35,663 nt of DNA. Source: a virus. The notes below the pieces were generated by a model that worked only from the letters and a program-made list of their open reading frames with translations, searched no databases and was not told the origin of the DNA. The first letter of the stretch is position 1. Every line of letters starts with the position of its first letter. The position numbers were made by a program, and so were the translations under genes. The DNA lies in IMG/VR virus record IMGVR_UViG_3300040751_001914, positions 1 through 35,663 of that record, one strand, 5' to 3'. This document shows positions 6,345-15,200 of this stretch, piece by piece.

Positions 6345-8290
6345 TGTCAATGTTTTCAAGTCAACTAAAAAATGCAAGGCCGTTACGTCAACGAGAAATG
6401 GATGTCATTGCGGCAGAATCTTTTCAAAGTATTATAGTTGCAGAAGTAAGAGAAACAGGCGGCGCAGGAACATTTAGAGTTAGAGAATATGGAACTACTA
6501 CAGATACAAATTTAGTAACTGTTAGACCTTTAACACCGCACGGTTCTTACAAACCTGCTACTGCTGGTGGCGATGATATAGAAAATTTTGAAGATAGCCA
6601 AACTGCAAGTGGTATGGTTGCTCCAACTCCTCAAGTAGGTACAATGGGAGTTGTAATTAGAGCCAATCAAAGTTCTACACAAGGATATTGGTTAGGAGCA
6701 ATTATTCAACCAGGCCTGGGACAAACAATACCTGAACCAGCAAGAAGTGATAATGCTATAGGCAGTGATGCAGACGATTTAGCAAGTCCAGTTGGATTAC
6801 CTGCAGGAGAATTAAATCGTAGTGCATACGATGGTAGAGTTCCGGAAGATAGAGCAAGACGTGCAATTCATCCTTTTGCAAGAGTTTTACAAAGACAAGG
6901 ACTACTAGTTGACACAATTAGGGGACAAACTACTAGTAGTATGTTGCGTGATACAGATAGTAGAATACTTGGTTTTAATACACCTGGCGGTGTAGGCACA
7001 TCACAAGATTTAACATCTAACCCTAACGCAGTTGGAGTAAATGAAAGACAACCTGTAGCATTAACTAGATTAGGCGGTCATTCGTTTACAATGGATGATG
7101 GTGATAGAGAAGGAGCAAACAATCTTGTAAGAATACGTTCAAGTAAAGGTGCACAAATACTATTTCATGATAGTGAAGAATTAGTTTATATTGCTAACCA
7201 AAACGGAACAGCATGGATAGAAATGACTGCTGATGGAAAAATTGATATGTATGCTAAAGACAGTGTAAGCATACACAGCGAAACAGATTTTAATTTCCGT
7301 GCAGACAGAGATATTAATTTTGAAGCAGGTAGAAATCTAAATCTTAAAGGAGTCAAAAGAACACAACTTGAAGGTGATAATTTAAGAGTTGTTGCAAAAC
7401 TTGATGGAATTATAGATATTAGAGGAAGTCTTGATGTAACAGCAACACAAACTAGAGTTGCAGGAAATGACGTAAGTTTAAACGCTGACAACTTGAACAT
7501 TGCAACTAAGTTGAATACTGAAATACGTTCAGGAGAGTTAGATTTAGTTTCGCAGTTTGGACAGAGATACAGTGCAGGTACAGGAGTTGAAATAAAAACA
7601 AATGTACTAGAAAATCAGTTATGGAATGCACAAACATATAATCCTGAAAAAGTTTATTATAAAGATAATACTGTTATTTTTGGAACAAAATTTTTCAAAG
7701 CATTACAGCAAACACTTGCTCCAAACACACCAGGAGTTCCTATTCCTCCTGCTCCAGGACTGTATTGGGAGGAGATAGAGCCAGTGACACCATTAACTCA
7801 GCATGGTGATTTTAAAGTTGACACAAACATTGCAGGACCTTTGCCGGGCCAAATACAACTTTTTAGTAAAGATGCTGTTAAAATTACTGCTACTGAAGGA
7901 ACAATTGATTTACTAGCAGTTGCACAAAATATCAATTTACAAACTCCTAAAACAGTTTATATTGATGGCAATCAAGCAGTGCATCTTAACAAGCCTGGTC
8001 CTGGTGCAATAACAGCAACACCGATACCGGTTTCAGCACTTGCTACAAACATACCATTCCCTTTCCATCCAAGTGCAGAAGGTACAGCCAATGTTGGAGA
8101 ACTAGGTGTATTTGAAAATCCTACAACAGATACTTCTAGACCTTGGAATGAATCATACTATGCAGGGGAAAATCCTGTTTATAGTATTATGTTGAGAATT
8201 CCGCAACACGAACCGTGGGCTAAACACGAAGGTGCTGATAAACAAGAGACAAATACTGCCGCAACAGACAGAGAAACTGCTGGTAGGTAA
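6344..8290 (+). CDS. 5: Baseplate central spike gp5-like (OB-fold plus beta-helix, no lysozyme domain)
   Basis: A 648-aa protein. Residues about 28-130 form an OB-like domain (IIVAEVRETGGAGTFRVREY; GTMGVVIRANQSSTQGYWLG). Residues 140-235 are a linker that does not resemble T4 lysozyme. From about 243 (GGHSFTMDDGD) comes the gp5/VgrG gateway, followed by a regular beta-helix of short repeats (GKIDMYAKDSVSIHSETDFN and so on) to about 420. The helix is interrupted at about 425-480 by an aromatic segment resembling CBM5/12 chitin-binding domains (W427, YNPEKVYYKDN, FFKALQ, YWEEIEP), then resumes to about 560. In T4, gp5 forms the trimeric membrane-piercing spike and its lysozyme domain cuts peptidoglycan. 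Here cell-wall cutting must come from another protein or be dispensable. Start overlaps the preceding stop; a second ATG two codons in is possible. Confidence 0.82.
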   Translation: MSMFSSQLKNARPLRQREMDVIAAESFQSIIVAEVRETGGAGTFRVREYGTTTDTNLVTVRPLTPHGSYKPATAGGDDIENFEDSQTASGMVAPTPQVGTMGVVIRANQSSTQGYWLGAIIQPGLGQTIPEPARSDNAIGSDADDLASPVGLPAGELNRSAYDGRVPEDRARRAIHPFARVLQRQGLLVDTIRGQTTSSMLRDTDSRILGFNTPGGVGTSQDLTSNPNAVGVNERQPVALTRLGGHSFTMDDGDREGANNLVRIRSSKGAQILFHDSEELVYIANQNGTAWIEMTADGKIDMYAKDSVSIHSETDFNFRADRDINFEAGRNLNLKGVKRTQLEGDNLRVVAKLDGIIDIRGSLDVTATQTRVAGNDVSLNADNLNIATKLNTEIRSGELDLVSQFGQRYSAGTGVEIKTNVLENQLWNAQTYNPEKVYYKDNTVIFGTKFFKALQQTLAPNTPGVPIPPAPGLYWEEIEPVTPLTQHGDFKVDTNIAGPLPGQIQLFSKDAVKITATEGTIDLLAVAQNINLQTPKTVYIDGNQAVHLNKPGPGAITATPIPVSALATNIPFPFHPSAEGTANVGELGVFENPTTDTSRPWNESYYAGENPVYSIMLRIPQHEPWAKHEGADKQETNTAATDRETAGR

Positions 8291-8307
8291 AGGAGTTAAA
8301 TAACAGT

Positions 8308-8748
8308 ATGGGACAGTATAAACAAATAACACTTAAATCACAAAACAGTAATAATCCTGCTAAACAAACACGATCGCAGTTATATAGAGGCACAAGTACT
8401 GTAAACGAAAACAGTAAAAGTTTTGCTTTATACGATCAAGAACTTATCAAACAGGATATACTGAACCATTTTAACATTAAAAAAGGTGAAAAGATTTATA
8501 ATCCTAACTTTGGAAGTGTAATTTGGAATACTTTATATGAACCATTAGATCGAAAAACTAGAGAGATTTTGCTTGCTGATGTTGAACAGGTAATTGCATC
8601 AGATCCTAGGGTACAGGCCAGAACCATTGACATTATCGAACGAGAGTACGGAATACAACTAAACATAGAATTAGAGTTTGTAGCCTATTCTCAGATAGAA
8701 AAAATAGTCTATACATTTGATAGAGAAAATGGTCTTAGTACTGTATAA
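8308..8748 (+). CDS. 25: Baseplate wedge subunit gp25
   Basis: A 146-aa protein; T4 gp25 has 132. Residues about 40-146 carry the gp25 fold signature: LIKQDILNHFNIKKGEKIYN, then PNFGSVIWNTLYEP, a helix LLADVEQVIASDPR, and a beta hairpin ending in EYGIQLNIELEFVAY. gp25 starts sheath assembly on the wedge and is also the TssE homologue of type VI secretion. The N-terminal 35 residues are a polar extension. AGGAG lies 13 nt before the ATG in a 17-bp gap. It is followed by gp6 as expected for the wedge module. Confidence 0.9.
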   Translation: MGQYKQITLKSQNSNNPAKQTRSQLYRGTSTVNENSKSFALYDQELIKQDILNHFNIKKGEKIYNPNFGSVIWNTLYEPLDRKTREILLADVEQVIASDPRVQARTIDIIEREYGIQLNIELEFVAYSQIEKIVYTFDRENGLSTV

Positions 8749-8771
8749 AATAAAATACGCAGTTTATAATT

Positions 8772-8784
8772 TAAGGTAAATACT
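8772..8784 (+). promoter_or_regulatory. Intergenic motif TAAGGTAAATACT (copy 1), possible weak late promoter
   Basis: It lies in the 39-bp gap before gp6, the largest gap in the plus-strand baseplate block. The same 13 bases recur at 34099-34111 before the last fibre gene. The TAAATA core resembles the late motif, and a TATAAT occurs at 8765-8770 without a good -35. Here a start site would fall almost on the ATG, so the AAGG may simply be the ribosome site. Confidence 0.25.
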
Positions 8785-8787
8785 TGC

Positions 8788-11700
8788 ATGGCAACTTATG
8801 ACAGACAAAATTCGCTTTTAGTAAATCAAGATTGGACTAAGATCTATAGATCTTTTACTGATGCTGACTTTACATCCTATGATTTTCCTACTATTCGTAG
8901 GACTATGATTAACTATCTACGCAAAAATTATCCAGAAGATTTTAACGATTATATTGAAAGTAGTGAATATTTGGCGCTGATTGATGTTATTGCATATCTT
9001 GGCCAAAGTTTGTCATTTAGAGCAGATCTAAACGCTAGAGAAAATTTTATTGAAACTGCTCAAAAGAAAGAAAGTGTTTTAAGATTAGCAAGATTAGTTG
9101 GATACAACAACAAAAGAAATATCTGTGCAAGTGGAAATCTTAAAATTACAGGAGTTCAAACAACTGAAAACTTAAGAGACAGTTCAGGCGTAACATTAAG
9201 AAATAGATTTATTCTATGGAACGATGACTCTAATGCTAATTGGTTAGAGCAAATTATTACGATTATGAATAATACGTTTTCAGGAACAACTACATACGGA
9301 AAACCCACTGCGTCAGACACTGTAGGCGGAATTAAAACTGATGTTTATAGAATAAACACACGAACTAGCGATGTGCCTTCATTTAAATTTTCTAAATCTA
9401 TTTCTGGAATTAATACACAATTTAATGTTGTCAGTGCAAGACTGTTTAATCAAAACATTAGAGAAGAAACACCCCTTCCAGGTAACAACTTAGGAATTTT
9501 ATATAGAAATGATAAAAGAGGCAACAGTTCAGAAAACACTGGATTTTTCTTACACTTTAAACAAGGGGAACTTTTTACTTCAGGATTTCAAATAAATGAT
9601 CCAAGTGCAAACGAAGTTATTAATTTAGATACAAATAATATTAACAATACAGATGTTTGGTTATGGCAACTAGATGCTAACGGTAACTTTGTTAGACAGT
9701 GGACTAAATTAGATAACACTATTGGTAGTAATGCAGTTTACAACTCAGTTGCTAGAGACAATAGATCTATATACACTGTAATTTCAAGAGATAATGATCA
9801 AGTTAGTTTAAATTTTGCTGATGGCAGTTTTGGAGATCTTCCAAGAGGTAATTTTAGAACTTACTATAGAGTTTCAAATGGTTTATCATATAGTATTAAA
9901 CCAGCAGAATTGCAAAATATTGTAATTGATATTCCTTATATTAGTAAAAGTGGACAACAAAATACATTGACTATTCAGTGTGCATTACAAAGCACAGTCA
10001 CAAATGCTTCTGCTACTGAAACAACACGTTCAATTAGACAAAATGCACCACAAGCCTATTACACACAAAATAGAATGGTAACTGGTGAAGATTACAATAC
10101 TTTTCCATTAACTTCAAATCCACAAATTGTAAAAACAAAAGCAGTAAACAGAGCAAGCAGTGGAATTAGCAGACAGTACGAAATTAAAGATCCAACTGGA
10201 AAGTATTCAAGCACAAACATTATTGCTGATGATGGAATACTTTACAAAAACGATTATGAAATAGATTTTAGTTTTACTTTTAATACTAGAAATGATATTT
10301 TAGGTGCTGTACGTAATCAAATAGAACCTATTATATCAGGCATAGGAACAAAGAGTTTTTATTATGATCAGTTTCCAAGAATTCAGACTGCTGGATTAAA
10401 CATTGATTGGGTGCAGTCAACTAGTGCAAGCACAAATAGCACAGGTTATTTTAGAAATACTGTTAACGGTGCACCAATTACAGTTGGTGAATTTACAGGC
10501 AATAACTTTAGATTTATTGCTGTAGATTCTATGATTAAATTTGTTCCACCTAGTGGCAGATATTTCTTACCTAATGGTGAACTTACAACAACAAAAACTA
10601 AAACAACTAGAGATTATATATGGACAAAAGTATTAAATGTAGTTGGTGATGGATCAAACGGAGGTGTTGGCGCATTAGATGACGGAACAGGTCCTGTTAT
10701 ATTAAGTGAAAAGATTCCTAATCTTTCAATACCAAGCGAAATTGTTCCAAATATTGTAACAGATTTACCTAGTGATATTGAAACAGAGATTGTTGATCTA
10801 GTTTTTAATTACAAGAGTTTTGGAATTCGATATGATCAGCAAACGCTTACATGGAAGATTATTGCAAATGCAAATGTAAACACTGTTGATTCTTTTAGTT
10901 TAGACAGACAAGGCGACTTATCAGGTACTAAGTCCGATAAAAGTTGGTTTGTACTATTTGAAACAGATGGCGAAACATACACTGTTACTTACAGAGGATT
11001 AGATTACAGATTTGAAAGTGAAAACCTTGTACAGTTTTATGTTGATGCAAGAGGAAAAACAATCGACACAAAAACTGGGTTGGTAATTAAAGACCAAATT
11101 AAAGTTCTTAAAGTTAACGAAGATCCTGTAACAGATACAATTTTAGATAAAGACTATCAATGGGAAATTACAGGAACAATAAGAAATCCAGACGGCTATG
11201 AAGATGTTAACAGAGTAGAAGTTAATTTGTATGATAGTGACGATGATGGCATGGTTGACGACCCTGATAGTTTTATCAATTTGGTTGGTCCTGAATCTAT
11301 TGATGCAAGGGGTTATAGAGATAAGTTTGTATTCTTTCAAAACACAGTTGTTGGAAACACCACAGTTGCTAAAAAAGTAGATGCAAGTAGTTTTGTTATA
11401 TTTGATAGTGAGACTAGTATTCCTGCATTAAGTGATTACACTAATGGTCAGTTATTTTATTTTTACGGGTCAACTGAAAATATAATCAAAAGTTATAATT
11501 CTACAACAGGAGCACTTGATTTAGAAAACTCATACTTTGCAAAACCGGGTAGAGATAACATCAAATTCCAATATATTCATAATGCAGAAAATGATCGTAG
11601 ATTAGATCCTAGTAAAACAAACATTATTGATTTATATGTGTTAACACAAAACTATGATAATTCATATAGGCAAGCAATTTATAACGGTAGTGAACTACCA

Positions 11701-12258
11701 GAAGCACCCAGTTCTGAACAACTAAGAAGTCAGTTTGAGCCTGCATTACAAAATGTTAAATCTATTAGTGATACAATGATTTTCCATAGTGTAAAATATA
11801 GACCATTGTTTGGTCCTGGAGCAGACACAGATTTACAAGCACAATTTAAACTTGTAAGAACTGCTCAAAGTGTTATAAGTGATAATCAATTAAAAAGCGG
11901 TGTGATTAACGCAATTAACAGTTTCTTTACTTTAAGGAATTGGGATTTTGGTGATACTTTTTTCTTTACAGAATTAGCAACATTTATTCATAATTTTATG
12001 GCACCAGATTTGGCTAACATTGTAATTGTTCCTAGAAGTAATAACCAATCATTTGGAAGTCTTTTCCAAATTATTAGCAAGTCTGATGAAATTTTCATTA
12101 GCAGTGCAACAGTTGACAACGTAGAAATTATTGATAGTATAACAGCCTCTAATCTACAAGCAAGCGGCAATGTTATTAGTAGCGTTGAATCAGTAGGTAC
12201 TGTTTCCGTTACATCAAGTTCAAGTAATACTTCAAGTAACGGAGGTTCTATCTACTAA
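8788..12258 (+). CDS. 6: Baseplate wedge subunit gp6 (gpJ-like), enlarged
   Basis: A 1156-aa protein; T4 gp6 has 660. The N-terminus has the gp6/gpJ signature: NYPEDFNDYIESSEYLALID, then VIAYLGQSLSFRADLNAREN and ESVLRLARLVGYNNKR. Residues about 350-480 contain the central baseplate-J-type strands, including QNRMVTGEDYNTFPL. The C-terminal region about 970-1120 has TLRNWDFGDTFFFTELATFI, a wedge dimerisation-type segment. In T4, gp6 dimers form the continuous ring that holds the wedges around the hub. Residues 816-827 fit a DxDxDGxxxxxD calcium-loop pattern inside an inserted region. The C-terminus is a Ser/Thr/Asn-rich tail. The stop overlaps the start of the giant gene (TAATG), so the two are probably translationally coupled. 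Confidence 0.9.
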   Translation: MATYDRQNSLLVNQDWTKIYRSFTDADFTSYDFPTIRRTMINYLRKNYPEDFNDYIESSEYLALIDVIAYLGQSLSFRADLNARENFIETAQKKESVLRLARLVGYNNKRNICASGNLKITGVQTTENLRDSSGVTLRNRFILWNDDSNANWLEQIITIMNNTFSGTTTYGKPTASDTVGGIKTDVYRINTRTSDVPSFKFSKSISGINTQFNVVSARLFNQNIREETPLPGNNLGILYRNDKRGNSSENTGFFLHFKQGELFTSGFQINDPSANEVINLDTNNINNTDVWLWQLDANGNFVRQWTKLDNTIGSNAVYNSVARDNRSIYTVISRDNDQVSLNFADGSFGDLPRGNFRTYYRVSNGLSYSIKPAELQNIVIDIPYISKSGQQNTLTIQCALQSTVTNASATETTRSIRQNAPQAYYTQNRMVTGEDYNTFPLTSNPQIVKTKAVNRASSGISRQYEIKDPTGKYSSTNIIADDGILYKNDYEIDFSFTFNTRNDILGAVRNQIEPIISGIGTKSFYYDQFPRIQTAGLNIDWVQSTSASTNSTGYFRNTVNGAPITVGEFTGNNFRFIAVDSMIKFVPPSGRYFLPNGELTTTKTKTTRDYIWTKVLNVVGDGSNGGVGALDDGTGPVILSEKIPNLSIPSEIVPNIVTDLPSDIETEIVDLVFNYKSFGIRYDQQTLTWKIIANANVNTVDSFSLDRQGDLSGTKSDKSWFVLFETDGETYTVTYRGLDYRFESENLVQFYVDARGKTIDTKTGLVIKDQIKVLKVNEDPVTDTILDKDYQWEITGTIRNPDGYEDVNRVEVNLYDSDDDGMVDDPDSFINLVGPESIDARGYRDKFVFFQNTVVGNTTVAKKVDASSFVIFDSETSIPALSDYTNGQLFYFYGSTENIIKSYNSTTGALDLENSYFAKPGRDNIKFQYIHNAENDRRLDPSKTNIIDLYVLTQNYDNSYRQAIYNGSELPEAPSSEQLRSQFEPALQNVKSISDTMIFHSVKYRPLFGPGADTDLQAQFKLVRTAQSVISDNQLKSGVINAINSFFTLRNWDFGDTFFFTELATFIHNFMAPDLANIVIVPRSNNQSFGSLFQIISKSDEIFISSATVDNVEIIDSITASNLQASGNVISSVESVGTVSVTSSSSNTSSNGGSIY
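8839..8854. repeat. Perfect 16-bp palindrome AAGATCTATAGATCTT inside gp6
   Basis: Located 17-22 codons into gp6, where an mRNA hairpin could affect early elongation. About one such palindrome per two windows of this size is expected by chance at uniform composition, so function is doubtful. Confidence 0.3.
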
Positions 12259-15200
12259 TGGCATTTAGTGATAACAATAATGTTCCTGTAAATTCAGTGA
12301 ATAAAGACAAGTATAGAAATAGTGCAACACTATTACCTTTGTTCTTTAGAACAGAAGCAAATAAAAAGTTCTTAGGCTCCACCTTAGATACTTTAATATC
12401 TAAAGGACAGTTAGAAAAAATTAACGGTTACGTAGGTAGCAGATATGCTAAAACTGTAAAACCTAATGATAGATATATAACAGAACCAACTTCTAATAGA
12501 AGAAGATACAATCTATTACCGAGTGTTGTTATTAGAGATGAGTTTGATGATAGAACAGAATGGTTAGCAACTTATGATGATCTAATTAATCAACTAGATT
12601 TTTTTAACGGAAATACAGAAAATCACAATAAACTATTTTCTAGTAAGTATTATGCTTGGAATCCGCATATTGATTTTGATAAAATTTCTAACTACAGACA
12701 GTATTATTGGTTACCTCAAGGACCAAGTCCTGTTACAATTACAGGTCTTGCAGAAGGCAGTGTAAGTTCGTTCAATGTTACAAATCAAAACAGTAGTGCT
12801 TGGGTATTCACTCCAGACGGAAGCAGTTCTAATCCTGTTATCAAATTATATAGAGGTGCAACTTATAAGTTTGAAGTAAATGCACCTGGGCATCCTTTTT
12901 ATATTAAACTTGCTAGAACTACAGGCGATTTAGATCAGTACGAAGATGGTATTACTAATAATGGTACAGAAAACGGAGCAGTTGTTTTTACTATTCCAAA
13001 AGGTGCTCCAGACATACTTTATTATACTTGCGGCAATCATCAAGAAATGCAAGGTATTTTTGAAATTAGAGATGCTGTTGACGAACTTAATATTGATATT
13101 CCAACAGAAATTTTAGGTAAAAAAGAATATACAAGTTCTAATGGTGTTGTTTTTACTAACGGATTAAAAGTAAATTTTACAGGAGATGTTACTCCGAGTA
13201 GATACAAAAACAAAAACTTCTATGTTGACGGAGTAGGAAAAGAAATAGTATTATTACCTGTAAGTGAATTTGATACACCAGAAGGTTACAGTCAAAATTT
13301 TGATTATGAGTTTGACATTGAAAGTTTTGACGAAACACCTTATGATGACGCAGAAAGTTCTGCAGAAACTCCTGAGTATGTTACAATTAACAGAGCCAGT
13401 ATAGATAAAAACCCTTGGAGTAGATATAATCGTTGGTTCCATAAAGAAGTTATTGAAGTAACAGCAAAGTATAATAATACAAATGCTGTATTTGATGAAG
13501 ACAGTAGAGCAAAGCGTCCCATTATTGAGTTTTTACCTAATATACAACTTTATGATTTTGCCACACAAGCATTAGGTAATATAGATCTTATTGATACAGT
13601 TACTACTGATGCCTTTAGCGAAATAGAAGGACATATTGGTTATTATATTGATGAAGTAGATCTTGTAAAAGGTATGAGAGTTACTTTTAATGCAGATCCT
13701 GATATAACTGTACGTGGAAAAATATACGAAGTTGATTTTGTTAATCACGGTGGCCAATCAAGAATCCATTTAAAAGAAGTAGAAACAGCAACACAAGGAC
13801 ACGGGTTAGTTGTAACTAATGGTACAAACAATAAAGGCACAAGTTGGTATTACAACGGCAGTGATTGGTTAAAAGGACAGCAAAAAACAGAATTAAACCA
13901 AGCACCTAAATTTGATTTATTTGATGCTAGTGGCGTAAGTTTTACTGACACAAAATACGGAGTGCAAAATTTCCAAGGTAACGAACTTGTAAGTTACAAA
14001 ATAGGCACAGGAGAAAATGATCCTGTATTAGGTTTTCCAATCGAATATCAAAACGTAGCAAACATTGGCGATATAACATTTGAATTTGATTGGGACGATA
14101 AAAGTTTTACATATACTGAAAATGGCGTTTCGTATGTGCAAGACACTGCGGCAGGCGTAATTAAAGTAAACAAAAGTTTAACTGAAAGCGTTTTTGAGTC
14201 AGGATGGAGTTTAGTTGAAAATAAACTAAATCAAAGAATTATTCAATTAAATGATACTGTAAATCCTACAACAATTTTAGAAATTACTGCAATCAAAGAT
14301 CCTGGATTATATCTTACTGAAGATGATATTATTGTGGAATATTCTGGCAACATCTTAAAACCACAAACAGGTTTTACATTATCACGTAGTAATAATAACA
14401 AAAAATTATTTTTAAATTTTAACGAAACAATTCTAGCAGATAATAGACTTGTTACTAAAATAAAAACAGATAGATTACCTACACAGTTTGGTTTTTATGA
14501 ACCACCTGTTAATTTGCTTAACAACAGTGAGAATAACGATTTACAAACTTTTACTTTAGGAAGTGTAAGTAGTCATGTTCAAACTATATTTGAAAATGAT
14601 ATTAGGGTTGAAGGTAAATTTAATAATACGTCTAATGCTAGAGATGTAAGCGATCTTTATAAATTTGGAAACAGATACGTTAAACATCAAGGAAGTTTAC
14701 TGCCTGCTATTTTTGGACTAGTTGATGCAGAATCTAATGTTATTAAATCTATTAGAAAGAATGCATTAGATTACAGTGTATTCAAACAACAGTTTTTACA
14801 AGTTTTTGAAGCAACAGAAGTTACAGGAAATCCTGCAGATGATGTAGATGCAATGCTGTACAGTATGTCTTTAAATAAAAATACCGAAAGTGCTTACTAT
14901 TACAGTGATATGGCAGGATTTGGCCGCAGTTTAACAAAAACTGAATATACAGTAAATGCATTTGAACAACAGATTTTTGGAATACAAAGTAATTACAATT
15001 TAACTGAGATTTCAAACAGAAGTGTTTATGTTTATTTTAATGGTGAACATTTAATTAATAATGTTGATTATGAATTTGATGCTACTGACAACACAGTACT
15101 ATTAAAAAGAGAAACAGCCATAGGTGATGTTGTAAAGATTTATGACTATAACACTGTTGGTAATATTATTCCTAGCACTCCAACTAAATTAGGACTCTAT

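Noticed and set aside
8839-8854. 16-bp palindrome in gp6 as an operator or hairpin terminator
   Set aside because: No T-run follows and it is inside the coding region; roughly half an occurrence is expected by chance in this window. Listed only as a low-confidence repeat.
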